Assembly: GCF_024506435.1 (NCBI RefSeq) | Contig: NZ_JANIET010000001.1 | Location: 2,604,001-2,668,000 of the forward strand | Reading direction: 5' to 3' | Origin: Pantoea trifolii | GTDB taxonomy: Bacteria; Pseudomonadota; Gammaproteobacteria; Enterobacterales; Enterobacteriaceae | Length of the DNA: 64,000 nt | In this document: positions 8,823 to 17,355 of the stretch, piece after piece | Layout of the letters: every line of letters begins with the position of its first letter | Numbering within the stretch: position 1 is the first letter of the stretch | Notes under the pieces: model-generated | Told to the model about the DNA's origin: nothing | What the model saw: the letters and a program-made list of their open reading frames with translations, nothing else | Databases searched by the model: none | Position numbers and translations under genes: made by a program

Positions 8823-9749
8823 TCAATATCCCCGGTTGCGATCGATCAGGCCGACCATCGGTTCACCGCGCTGATAGCGGCGCAAATTGTCGAGCAGCGC
8901 GGCGACGGCGCTGTCGGTTTGTGTTGCGCTGGCGATGTGCGGCGTCAGCCAAATGGCCGGATGCTGCCAGAACGGATGTCCGGCGGGCAGCGGCTCGGGA
9001 TCGGTGACATCAATCACCGCCGCGCTGAGTTTGCCGCTTGCCAGCGCAGCCAGTAAATCCGCTTCGTGAAGCTGCGGACCGCGTCCCACCTGCACCAGCG
9101 CTGCGCCGTCAGGTAGCTGCGCGAACAGTTGCTTATTGAGCAAGCCGCGCGTGCTGTCGGTGAGCGGCAGCAGGCACACCAGAATGTCGCTGTGGGCGAG
9201 GAAATCACCCAGCTGATCGCTGCCGTGCCAACAACGCACACCGCTGATTCCACGCGGGGTGCGGCTCCAGCCAGCGCAATCAAAACCCAGCGACACCAGT
9301 TGTTTTAAGCAAGCCTGGCCGAGTTCGCCGAGGCCCATCACGCCCACACGGCGCTGGCTGGCGGTGCGAATTGGGTGAGTTTGCCACTGCTCGGCGCGCT
9401 GCTGCTGAAAGTAGCGCGGCATATCGCGATGTAAGCCCAGTACTGCGAAAGTAACGTATTCAACCATACCTTGCGTCAGGCCCGGTTCGATCATGCGCAC
9501 CACCGGCAAATCCGGCGGTAGCTGCGTGAGATCGAACTGATCCGCGCCCGCGCCGACCGATAACAGCGCTTTGAGATTGGGAAAGGTACGCATCAGGTTT
9601 TCCGGCGGCTGCCACGCCACCAGCAGTTCAACCTGCTCGGGATCGCCGATATCCGGCCAGATGTGCAGCTGAATATCCGGCGCATGTTGCGCCAGCCAGC
9701 GCTGCCAGTGCGCGCCACGCGTGGCTTCTGATTTGTAGACGATATGCAT
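8823..9749 (-). CDS. D-2-hydroxyacid dehydrogenase, glyoxylate/hydroxypyruvate reductase A-like
   Basis: A 308-residue NAD(P)-dependent dehydrogenase of the GhrA branch. The Rossmann signature VGVMGLGELGQACLKQL is near residue 135. The catalytic arginine lies in VQVGRGPQLHEADLL, the acid in IDVTDPEPLPAGHPFW, and the histidine in WLTPHIASAT. GhrA reduces glyoxylate and hydroxypyruvate; paralogues with other 2-oxoacid substrates are common, so the substrate is open. The start codon overlaps the stop of the preceding GNAT gene by one base (TGATG), and the M20 gene follows after one base, so the three form one translation-coupled unit. Confidence 0.85.
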   Translation of the reverse strand: MHIVYKSEATRGAHWQRWLAQHAPDIQLHIWPDIGDPEQVELLVAWQPPENLMRTFPNLKALLSVGAGADQFDLTQLPPDLPVVRMIEPGLTQGMVEYVTFAVLGLHRDMPRYFQQQRAEQWQTHPIRTASQRRVGVMGLGELGQACLKQLVSLGFDCAGWSRTPRGISGVRCWHGSDQLGDFLAHSDILVCLLPLTDSTRGLLNKQLFAQLPDGAALVQVGRGPQLHEADLLAALASGKLSAAVIDVTDPEPLPAGHPFWQHPAIWLTPHIASATQTDSAVAALLDNLRRYQRGEPMVGLIDRNRGY

Positions 9750-10594
9750 CAGGCCATCGCCTGGGTCATCAACCCGAACGCCTGCATCTCACCTTGTTGC
9801 GGTGACCACGGCGTTCCCCGAATCATGGTGGTCGGCGCATCAACCTGCGCCAGGCCCAGGGTTTCCAGCCAGCTCGCCAGCGGCAGCGCGCCATCGGTAT
9901 CAATACGCACGAACTCGCCGCGCAGGCCTTGCATCAAGGCGGAAATCAGCGTTTGCGCGATATCGACATTCAGCGCGATCACCGGACCAATCGCCCAGCC
10001 GTGACCGAAGCGGCGCAGGCTGGCAAAACCGTGCACGCGCTGTTTGGCATCCTGCAGCAGCACGGTTTGGAAATCAGTAATCAGGCTGTGAATTAGTGCC
10101 GGACGCCACATGCCGTGCGCCTGATGATCGCGTTCGATCAGCAGATCGGCGTCTGCGGCTTGTGCGTTATGCAGCGTTAAACCGGCTGGAATAGTGACGG
10201 TTGGCACCGCCGCCAGTTCGCGCGTTTGATGCTGCTGAATGTGGCCGGTGACCTCAAAGCCGAGCTTCTGATACAGCCCTTTGCCCATTTCAGTGGCGTG
10301 CAGGCGGATGTTGTAGTCGGGGAATTTTTCCAGCAGCGCCAGCATTAATTGCTTGCCGGTGCCGCGGCCTTGAAACTGTGGATTGACCACCACCAAACCG
10401 ATGGTTGCTGCCTGCTCGCCCCAGCGCCAGCCAAAGGCACTGCCGACGAATTCGCCGTTTTCTTCAGCGACCACGCCTTCACCCAGCGCCAGCGCCTGCT
10501 GCCAGTCTTCCCGGCGGTGCGGCCATTTGAGCTGTTGGGTGATGGCGTAGCCGTGTTCGATGTCGTTTTGCGTCATTGCGCGTAGTGTGATCAT
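9749..10594 (-). CDS. GNAT family N-acetyltransferase with C-terminal extension
   Basis: A 281-residue protein. Its N-terminal GNAT domain has the acetyl-CoA loop NPQFQGRGTGKQLM near residue 80 and the closing motif ATEMGKGLYQKLGFEV. The C-terminal ~140 residues resemble the second acetyltransferase-like domain found on similar two-domain GNATs (for example the stretch DHQAHGMWRPALI). The ATG at 10594 follows AAGGA; an upstream in-frame extension runs into a repeat element and is rejected. It leads a three-gene unit with the dehydrogenase and the M20 amidohydrolase. An acetyltransferase beside an amidohydrolase could make an acetylated intermediate that is later deacetylated, which is a guess from context. 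Confidence 0.8.
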   Translation of the reverse strand: MITLRAMTQNDIEHGYAITQQLKWPHRREDWQQALALGEGVVAEENGEFVGSAFGWRWGEQAATIGLVVVNPQFQGRGTGKQLMLALLEKFPDYNIRLHATEMGKGLYQKLGFEVTGHIQQHQTRELAAVPTVTIPAGLTLHNAQAADADLLIERDHQAHGMWRPALIHSLITDFQTVLLQDAKQRVHGFASLRRFGHGWAIGPVIALNVDIAQTLISALMQGLRGEFVRIDTDGALPLASWLETLGLAQVDAPTTMIRGTPWSPQQGEMQAFGLMTQAMA

Positions 10595-10635
10595 GGTTGT
10601 TCCTTTTTGTGTTTCTTTATCGCTGGCTTGAAATC

Positions 10636-10794
10636 GTGCTCGCTGTCCCCCTCCTCGGTCCTCCCCCATAAATGGGGGAGGAAGATGCTGCCACATGTGA
10701 GTGTTGAAGCTGCATGTGGCAGCATCTCCTTCCCCCATTTATGGGGGAAGGCCGGGATGGGGGACAGCCAGCACGATCTGGGGACAGCGAGCAC
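10636..10794. repeat. Long imperfect hairpin repeat, ~160 bp (family 3)
   Basis: An inverted repeat with nested arms: CGTGCTCGCTGTCCCC pairs with a distal GGGGACAGCCAGCACG, CCTCCCCCATAAATGGGGGAGG forms an arm hairpin, and GATGCTGCCACATG pairs with CATGTGGCAGCATC around a short loop. It fills the gap between the ABC ATPase stop codon and the GNAT gene. A second copy with the same layout lies at 48053-48210. It may fold in RNA and act as a transcript boundary or stability element. Confidence 0.85.
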
Positions 10795-10798
10795 AACC

Positions 10799-12463
10799 CT
10801 ACTCCGCCTTCAACACCTCTTCGTGCTCGTCCAGCCAACCTTGCCGCAACTCTGGCACAGCGCGTTTCAGGCGTTCGAAATAGAGTTCGCTGGTCGGCTT
10901 ATCGTAATCGGCGCGGGCAATCTGCGTAACGATCTTGCCGGATTTCATCACCACGATATCGTCGCACACCGCACGCACCGCGTGCATATCGTGGCTGATA
11001 AACAGCACTGACAATCCCAGCTCGCGACGCAGTTCGCTGATCAAATCCAGCACCGCCGCAGCCACCACGGTATCCAATGCAGATGTCACTTCATCGCACA
11101 GAATCAAATCTGGCTCGGCGGCCAGCGCGCGCGCCAGATTCACACGCTGCTTCTGTCCGCCAGACAGCGCCCACGGACGACGCCACAGCACGGTGCGCGG
11201 CAGCTTCACCAGATCCAGTAACTGATGCAGCCGCGCTGTGAGCGCCGCACCTTTTAATCCGTGGAACAGCACCAGCGGACGCGACAGAATCTGCTCAACG
11301 CTGTGCGCCGGATTCAGCGCGGTATCGGCCATCTGGAACACATACTGAATGCGGCGCAGCTCATTGTCCGGGCGCTTATGCATGTCGCCGTTAATGTAGT
11401 GGCCGTTAAACAGAATATGGCCGTGGCTCGGCGCGTTGAGTCCGGCAATGGCGTGCGCCAGCGTGGTTTTACCCGAACCGGACTCGCCAATAATGCCAAT
11501 CGCCTGGCCTTTCCACAGCTTCAGATTGATGTCTTCGAGAATACGGATTTTCGGCTGGCCGTTGCTGTCGCGCGGACCGTAACCGGCGCTGAGATCGCGT
11601 ACTTCCATCAGCGGCTGCATATCCGCATCGGCGCAGGTCCAGCTGCTTGGGCGCTCTTTTTGCCGCGCCGCATCCATCAGCAGTTTGGTGTAATCCGCCT
11701 GTGGTGAGCCAATCAGTCGTTCGGTGGTGCCGTATTCGGCCATCTGGCCGCGCAGCAGCACCAGAATGCGGTCGGCCATCTGCGCCACCACCGCTAAATC
11801 GTGGCTGACGTAGATCGCTGTCACGCCGCGCTGCGCCACCACGCGACGAAACGCTTTCAGCACTTCCACCTGCGTCGTCACGTCGAGTGCGGTGGTCGGT
11901 TCGTCGAGGATCACTACATCCGGATCGCCAATCAGCGCCATCGCCGTCATCAGGCGTTGCAGCTGACCGCCGGAAACCTGATGCGGAAAGCGGTCGCCGA
12001 TGGTGTCGGGATTAGGCAGCGCCAGTTCGCGGAACAGCGCAATCGCCTTTTGTCTGGCGTCTTTGCGCTTCATGGTGCCGTGAATCACCACCGGCTCAAT
12101 CACCTGATCGAGAATGCGCATGCCAGGGTTAAACGACGCCGCCGCACTCTGCGCGATGTACGCCACTTTGTTACCGCGAAACTCACGCAGCTGGCACGGC
12201 GACAGGCTGCGCACATCGGTGCCCGCCATGTGAATATTGCCGTCGGCGATGCGACAGCCGTGGCGCGCATAGCCCATCAGCGCCATCGCAATGGTGGTTT
12301 TGCCGGAGCCGGATTCACCAATCAGCGCCAGCACTTCGCCCTTCTGCACCGTGAAACGAATATCAGAAACCAGATCGATCTCTTCACCTTTGTCGGTCTG
12401 CGCCGTTACGCGCAGGTTCTCCACCGAGATCACCGGCATGGCGGTATGTGGCGTCACGTTCAT
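10799..12463 (-). CDS. Peptide-type ABC transporter, fused double ATP-binding subunit (DppD-DppF type)
   Basis: A 554-residue protein with two complete nucleotide-binding domains, as in GsiA-like fused subunits. Domain 1 (to about residue 260) has Walker A GESGSGKTT, signature VSGGQLQR, Walker B VVILDEPT and the switch SHDLAV. Domain 2 (from about 285) repeats GESGSGKTT, then LSGGQKQR, LILCDEVT and SHDMHA. It powers import of a peptide-like or opine-like solute with the two permeases upstream. Its ATG overlaps the stop of the permease gene by 4 bases. It ends next to the ~160 bp hairpin repeat, which may mark the end of the transporter operon. Confidence 0.92.
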   Translation of the reverse strand: MNVTPHTAMPVISVENLRVTAQTDKGEEIDLVSDIRFTVQKGEVLALIGESGSGKTTIAMALMGYARHGCRIADGNIHMAGTDVRSLSPCQLREFRGNKVAYIAQSAAASFNPGMRILDQVIEPVVIHGTMKRKDARQKAIALFRELALPNPDTIGDRFPHQVSGGQLQRLMTAMALIGDPDVVILDEPTTALDVTTQVEVLKAFRRVVAQRGVTAIYVSHDLAVVAQMADRILVLLRGQMAEYGTTERLIGSPQADYTKLLMDAARQKERPSSWTCADADMQPLMEVRDLSAGYGPRDSNGQPKIRILEDINLKLWKGQAIGIIGESGSGKTTLAHAIAGLNAPSHGHILFNGHYINGDMHKRPDNELRRIQYVFQMADTALNPAHSVEQILSRPLVLFHGLKGAALTARLHQLLDLVKLPRTVLWRRPWALSGGQKQRVNLARALAAEPDLILCDEVTSALDTVVAAAVLDLISELRRELGLSVLFISHDMHAVRAVCDDIVVMKSGKIVTQIARADYDKPTSELYFERLKRAVPELRQGWLDEHEEVLKAE

Positions 12464-13311
12464 GCTCCCTCCTTCGCCAGCGTCAACGGACGCATCTGCT
12501 GCAGGCTGTCGATAAACAGGTTCGCGCCAATGGTCAGGCTGGCGATAGCCACTGCTGGCATCAGCACCGCTGGCGAACCGTTAAACAGGCCCTGAATGTT
12601 TTCACGTACCAGCGTGCCCCAATCGGCATACGGCGGTTGCACGCCGAGGCCAAGGAAACTCAAGCCGCTCAACAGCAGCACGATATAGACAAAGCGCAGG
12701 CCGAAGTCAGTGAGCATCGGGTGCACCATATTGGGCAGGATGTCGTGGATCGCCACGTACCAGCGGCTTTCCCCGCGCAGACGCGAGGCACGCACGTAAT
12801 CCATATTGCGCAAGCTGCTGGCCATGGCGAAGGCGATACGGAACGCGCCCGGCCAGTAAGTGAAGATGGCGGTGAGGATCAGCATCGGCAGCGATGAACC
12901 GAACACCGCGACAATCATCAGCGACAGCACTTTGCCCGGCAGCACCAGCAGCGCATCGTTAACACGCCCCAGCACCTCTTCCAGCCAGCGCCCGGCAACC
13001 GCCGCCAGCAGCGCCAGCAAGGTGCCAACGATGCTGGCGCACAGCGCGGCGGTGAGCGCCAGGCCAATGGAGAATTTCGCGCCGTAGAGAATGCGGCTGA
13101 GGATATCGCGCCCCAGATAATCGGTGCCGAGTAGGTTGGCAGACGTCATGCCACCGAGCATCGGCCCGCCGCCAATGTCTTCGACGTTATGCGGCGCCAG
13201 TTGGTTACCAAACAGCGCCATCAGCAGCCAAAACAGCGAGATCAGCAGTCCGATGCGGCCCGAAAGCGACAGCGACTGAAACAGACGTACAGGCAGCAGT
13301 AACGTATTCAT
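12460..13311 (-). CDS. Peptide-type ABC transporter permease (DppC type)
   Basis: A 283-residue inner-membrane permease with six hydrophobic segments. The EAA-loop signature that contacts the ATPase reads ASRLRGESRWYVAIHDILPN. The first transmembrane helix (IGLLISLFWLLMALFG) is followed by the long periplasmic stretch with LLGTDYLGRDILSRILYGAK, typical of OppC/DppC. The ATG at 13311 is preferred to 13323 because GGAG lies six bases before it, and this start overlaps the upstream permease stop by one base (TGATG). Confidence 0.9.
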   Translation of the reverse strand: MNTLLLPVRLFQSLSLSGRIGLLISLFWLLMALFGNQLAPHNVEDIGGGPMLGGMTSANLLGTDYLGRDILSRILYGAKFSIGLALTAALCASIVGTLLALLAAVAGRWLEEVLGRVNDALLVLPGKVLSLMIVAVFGSSLPMLILTAIFTYWPGAFRIAFAMASSLRNMDYVRASRLRGESRWYVAIHDILPNMVHPMLTDFGLRFVYIVLLLSGLSFLGLGVQPPYADWGTLVRENIQGLFNGSPAVLMPAVAIASLTIGANLFIDSLQQMRPLTLAKEGA

Positions 13312-14264
13312 CAGCTTCTCCATTTCGGGTTAAAGGCGATGGTGAGGATATCGGCCGCCAGCAGCAGCACCAGATAACAGGCGGCGAACAGCATGACGCA
13401 CAGCTGCACCACCGGCAGATCGCGGTTGCTCACCGCATCCACCAGCGCACTCGCCAGACCGGGATAGCTAAAGATGGATTCGATGATGATCACGCCACCG
13501 AACAGATACGACAGGCTGAGCGAGATGGCGTTGGCAATCGGCCCGACCGCATTCGGCAGCGCGTGACGCAGCACCGCACGCAGCGGCGAAACGCCTTTCA
13601 GCAGCGCCATCTCCAGATACGGGCTGTCGAGCTGGTTGATGATGGCGGAGCGCGTCATGCGCGCCATCTGCGCCACCAGCACGCAGCACAGGGTTAACAC
13701 CGGTAGCGCGTAGGCTTTGAGGTAGCTGATGACGTCCATGTCCGGGCTGCCGAACGACATCGCCGACACCCAATGCAGTTTTACTGCGAAGATCAGCACC
13801 GCCACCGTGGCTACCAAAAACTCCGGCACCGCAACGGTTGCCATGGTGCTGATCACCAGAAAACGATCCAGCGCCGAACCGCGATTCATTGCCGCCACAA
13901 TGCCGATAATCAGCGCCAGCGGCACGCAGATCACCGTGGTGATGCCGGCTAACTCCAGCGTGGCGGGAATGCGCTGCTCCACCAACTGCAACACCGGCAG
14001 ATGGCTGGCGAACGAGGTGCCAAAATCACCCTGCAACATGCCGGTAAGCCAGCTGAAGTAGCGCACCAGTAGCGGTTGATCGAGTCCCAGCTGCTGGCGC
14101 AACGCCGCCACCGTTTCCGGCGTGGCGTTTTGCCCGAGAATCATCTGCGCAGCGTCGCCGGGCAGCAGGCTGGTGATAAAGAACACCACCGCCGAGACGA
14201 TAAGCAAGGTCAGGATGCCTGCGCCTGCGCGCCGGGCAATCAGGAACAACATGTATCGATTCAT
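13311..14264 (-). CDS. Peptide-type ABC transporter permease (DppB type)
   Basis: A 317-residue permease of the OppB/DppB family. The N-terminus has the usual single helix followed by LLPGDAAQMILGQNATPETVAALRQ-like periplasmic text, and the EAA loop appears as ALLKGVSPLRAVLRHALPNA. It pairs with the DppC-type protein to form the channel. A family 1 repeat separates it from the substrate-binding protein gene upstream; the two downstream transporter genes are coupled to it by short overlaps. Confidence 0.9.
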   Translation of the reverse strand: MNRYMLFLIARRAGAGILTLLIVSAVVFFITSLLPGDAAQMILGQNATPETVAALRQQLGLDQPLLVRYFSWLTGMLQGDFGTSFASHLPVLQLVEQRIPATLELAGITTVICVPLALIIGIVAAMNRGSALDRFLVISTMATVAVPEFLVATVAVLIFAVKLHWVSAMSFGSPDMDVISYLKAYALPVLTLCCVLVAQMARMTRSAIINQLDSPYLEMALLKGVSPLRAVLRHALPNAVGPIANAISLSLSYLFGGVIIIESIFSYPGLASALVDAVSNRDLPVVQLCVMLFAACYLVLLLAADILTIAFNPKWRS

Positions 14265-14305
14265 CGGCGATCTCCTTGTACGGAATCTTCAGGCACTAAT
14301 TGTGC

Positions 14306-14330
14306 GGTCGCCATAAATGGCGACCCTACG
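14306..14330. repeat. REP-like palindromic element (family 1)
   Basis: One copy of GGTCGCCATAAATGGCGACC with the CCTACG tail, in the gap between the substrate-binding protein gene and the DppB-type permease. Together with the copy at 16014-16038 it brackets the binding-protein gene, a layout that in other operons stabilises the binding-protein mRNA relative to the membrane genes. Confidence 0.85.
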
Positions 14331-14362
14331 GTGCGGTGCGTATATGGCGTGATGCCGAACAA

Positions 14363-15967
14363 TCAGGCATTCAGCCAGGCAAACTCATGGAAGCGGTAAC
14401 CCATCATCATGCCGCTTGGCCAGGCTTCCACGCCGCCGACTTTCTTGCTGTAACCGTCGGTGGAGCTGATAAAGGTTGGGATGATGGTGCCGCAGTGATC
14501 GTAAATCAGCTTCTGCATGTCACCGTACATCTGCTTGCGTTTGGTCTGTTCACGCTCGCCGCGCGCCGCCACCACCAGCTGATCAAACTGTGCATTCTTC
14601 CAGCCCGATTCGTTGTTTGATGCGGTGGAGAGATAGAACTGCGAGAACAGCATATCCAGCGTCGGGCGCGGGTTGATTGAGCCGTAGCCGACCGGATCTT
14701 TGGTCCAGTGCGTTGACCAGTAACCGTCATACGGCACGCGACGCACTTTGATGTTCAGACCAGTGCTGCGCGAAACCTGCTGGATTAGCTGGCCGCCCTC
14801 CACCGAGCCTTCAATGTTTGGCGTGGTGATGATCTCCACCGTCGCGCCTTTCATGCCGGCTTTCTCAATGTGGAATTTGGCTTTCTCGGCATCCAGCGGA
14901 CGCGGTTTGAGATCGGCGTTATACAGCGGATGCCACGGCGGTACCGGCGTATCGTTACTGACATCGCCGTAGCCTTGCAGCACGGTTTTCACCAGAATGT
15001 CGCGCGGCTGCAGGTACTTCATCGCCAGCACGAAATCTTCGTTGCTGCCCGGCTTCACGTCGGTGCGAATAATCAGGTTGGTGTACATGCCGGATTTACT
15101 CTCCAGCACACCGAAATCCGAGGTGGCTTTAATACGGTTGCAGTCGGCGGCGCTCAGGGTGGAGACGATATGCAGATCGCCCGACATCAGCGCATTGACG
15201 CGCGCCGCCTGATCGGTGACGCCCAGCAGCTCGACTTCATCCAGATGCGGCAGGCCCGGCTTGAAGTAGTTGGGGTTTTTCACACCGACTGAACGCACGC
15301 CCGGCGTGAACTCTTTCAGCTTGAACGGGCCGGTGCCGATGCCTTTGCTAAAGTCTTTGGTGCCGTCCTGCACGATTAGGAATGGCGCGCTGGCCAGCAT
15401 AAACGGCACGTCGAAGTTGGCCTGCGCCAGCTCCAGCGTGACTTCATTGTCATTCACGGCGGTGAAGGTTTTAAACTGATCGGCCAGCTTGAAGGCGTTG
15501 GACGCTACCGCCGGATCTTTGTGGCGGCTCAGCGAGTAGATGACATCTTTGGCGGTCAGCGGTTTGCCGTCGTGGAAAGTGACGCCTTTGCGCAGTTTGA
15601 TCTGCCAGGTGATGCCGTCGCTGGAGTCGATGGATTCCGCCAGCGCCGGTTGCACCGCGAGGCTTTTATCCAGTTCGGTCAGACCGCTGTAGACCATGAA
15701 TTGACGGGTGTAATCGCCGCTGTTGTTGCCTTTGGCCGGATCGAGCGTGTCGGTGGCGGAGGCGTTAGACATGGCGGCGCGCAGCTTGCCACCTTTCACT
15801 GGGGTGGTTGCCGCAAAACTCATCTGCGGGAAAGCGATCAAACCGCTGCTCATCACGGCACCGGCAGACAACAACTTCATCAGGCCACGGCGCGACATCG
15901 ACCCTTCGGTCAGCATGCGGGCTAAGGCCGGATTTACAGCGTCAGACTCTTTATCGAATTTACTCAT
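14363..15967 (-). CDS. Peptide-type ABC transporter substrate-binding protein, Tat-type signal
   Basis: A 534-residue periplasmic binding protein of family 5 (DppA/OppA fold). The N-terminus carries SMSRRGLMKLLSAG followed by a hydrophobic stretch ending AFPQMSFAA, which reads as a twin-arginine (Tat) signal rather than a plain Sec signal. Family text includes IDSSDGITWQIKLRKGVTFH and ALMSGDLHIV. The ATG at 15967 follows GAGGG at seven bases; the frame extends upstream into a repeat and is rejected there. The partners downstream are peptide-type permeases. Neighbouring amine oxidase, aldehyde dehydrogenase and amidohydrolase genes suggest a small amide, amine conjugate or opine as solute rather than a general peptide. 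Confidence 0.9.
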   Translation of the reverse strand: MSKFDKESDAVNPALARMLTEGSMSRRGLMKLLSAGAVMSSGLIAFPQMSFAATTPVKGGKLRAAMSNASATDTLDPAKGNNSGDYTRQFMVYSGLTELDKSLAVQPALAESIDSSDGITWQIKLRKGVTFHDGKPLTAKDVIYSLSRHKDPAVASNAFKLADQFKTFTAVNDNEVTLELAQANFDVPFMLASAPFLIVQDGTKDFSKGIGTGPFKLKEFTPGVRSVGVKNPNYFKPGLPHLDEVELLGVTDQAARVNALMSGDLHIVSTLSAADCNRIKATSDFGVLESKSGMYTNLIIRTDVKPGSNEDFVLAMKYLQPRDILVKTVLQGYGDVSNDTPVPPWHPLYNADLKPRPLDAEKAKFHIEKAGMKGATVEIITTPNIEGSVEGGQLIQQVSRSTGLNIKVRRVPYDGYWSTHWTKDPVGYGSINPRPTLDMLFSQFYLSTASNNESGWKNAQFDQLVVAARGEREQTKRKQMYGDMQKLIYDHCGTIIPTFISSTDGYSKKVGGVEAWPSGMMMGYRFHEFAWLNA

Positions 15968-16013
15968 CTGCACACCCTCAATATGAATTGTTGTTGATTT
16001 CGTTTTTCGTCTT

Positions 16014-16038
16014 GTAGGGTCGCCATTCATGGCGACCG
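16014..16038. repeat. REP-like palindromic element (family 1)
   Basis: A single copy in reverse orientation (GTAGGG tail first, then TCGCCATTCATGGCGACC) between the oxidoreductase gene and the binding-protein gene. Confidence 0.85.
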
Positions 16039-16063
16039 TTTCGATAACCGCACGACCTGGATT

Positions 16064-17341
16064 TCACGACAACCGATCCTTGGCTTTGTAATACAAACCC
16101 GCCAGGGGCAAAAACCACGGTTTCCCGTGGTAACCGGGCAGCGCAGGCCAGGTATCGCGCTGCCAGGGATTTTCATTGCGTTTTTCCGCCAGCAGATCGG
16201 CCATCACGCGGCCCATCCACACCGACATCTGCGTACCGTGGCCGCTGTAGCCCATTGAATAAAACACGCCATCCTGTTCACCGGCGTGCGGCAAGCGGTC
16301 GGCGGTCATATCCACCATGCCGCCCCAGCAGTAATCGATGCGCGACTTGCCCAGCTGCGGGAACAGCGCGGTCATCGCCGCACGCAGTACGTCACCGCTG
16401 CGTGTGTCCGACGTCGGATTACTCACCGCAAAGCGCGCGCGGCCACCAAACACCAATCGACGATCCGACGTGGTACGGAAGTAGTTGCCAATATTCAGCG
16501 AGGTCACATAGGTGCGGTCTTGCGGCAGCACCTGATTGATCAGTTCGTCGCCGAGCGGTTCCGTCACCACAATAAAACTGCCGACCGGCACGATGCGGCG
16601 CTGGAACCACGGGAAAGGCCCTTCGTTGGAGACGCCGGTTGCCATCATCACTTTGTCGGCGATGATCTCGCCCTGCGCAGTGCTAACGCGGTGGCGGTAG
16701 CCGTCAAGGCGCGTTAGGCCGGTCACCGCGTGATGCGGGAAGATTTTCGCCCCGCTGCGCGCCGCCGCTTCCGCCAGCCCGATACCAAACTTACCCATGT
16801 GCATCTGGCCGCCGCGCTTCTGCAGCAGACCACCGTGAAAGGCATCGCTGCCCACTTCACGGCGAATCTCATCTTTGCTAATCAGCTCGATTTCCGGATC
16901 GACGGTGTCGCGCATCATCTGCCACGCGCTGCGCAGACCAGGAAAATGCGAGGCTTTGCTGGCGAGTTTCAGCTTGCCGCACAGGCGGAAATCGCAATCA
17001 ATCTGCTCTTCGCGCACCAGCTGTTCGACGTAGCTCACCGCGTCGTCATAGGCGCGATAGAAGCGGCTGGCCTGCTCGATTCCCTGGCTCTCCACCAGCG
17101 AGGCAAAGTTCTGCGCCACGCCGGTATTGCAGTGTCCACCGTTACGCGCCGACGCCTGGCTCATTACCTCGCCGCTCTCCAGCAGCACCACGTTGATGCC
17201 GCTGCGTGCCAGGTTGAGCGCCGTCGAGACGCCAGTAAAGCCGCCGCCGATCACCACCACCTCAGCGGTGCTCGGCAGTGCGCCAGTGGCTGCGCCGCTA
17301 AAGGTGGGTGCTGTGGCTTGCCAGAATGATTCGAGTTTCAT
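16064..17341 (-). CDS. FAD-dependent amine oxidoreductase, PuuB-like (DAO family)
   Basis: A 425-residue flavoprotein of the glycine/D-amino acid oxidase family. The dinucleotide-binding motif VVIGGGFTGVSTALNLARSG starts near residue 28, followed by ASARNGGHCNTG. The C-terminus has the SMGYSGHGTQMSVWMG motif shared with PuuB (gamma-glutamylputrescine oxidase). It is a paralogue of the puuB product at 52926-54203 in this window. It would oxidise a primary or secondary amine to an aldehyde, hydrogen peroxide and ammonia or amine. The HAD gene ends 15 bp upstream and the aldehyde dehydrogenase precedes that, so an amine-to-aldehyde-to-acid sequence is likely. The true amine is unknown. Confidence 0.85.
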   Translation of the reverse strand: MKLESFWQATAPTFSGAATGALPSTAEVVVIGGGFTGVSTALNLARSGINVVLLESGEVMSQASARNGGHCNTGVAQNFASLVESQGIEQASRFYRAYDDAVSYVEQLVREEQIDCDFRLCGKLKLASKASHFPGLRSAWQMMRDTVDPEIELISKDEIRREVGSDAFHGGLLQKRGGQMHMGKFGIGLAEAAARSGAKIFPHHAVTGLTRLDGYRHRVSTAQGEIIADKVMMATGVSNEGPFPWFQRRIVPVGSFIVVTEPLGDELINQVLPQDRTYVTSLNIGNYFRTTSDRRLVFGGRARFAVSNPTSDTRSGDVLRAAMTALFPQLGKSRIDYCWGGMVDMTADRLPHAGEQDGVFYSMGYSGHGTQMSVWMGRVMADLLAEKRNENPWQRDTWPALPGYHGKPWFLPLAGLYYKAKDRLS

Positions 17342-17355
17342 CGCCGCCTCCGGGC

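Noticed and set aside
10607..11011. Several open frames through the ~160 bp hairpin repeat
   Set aside because: They come from the repeat and from antisense reading of the ABC ATPase gene; no ribosome site or homology.
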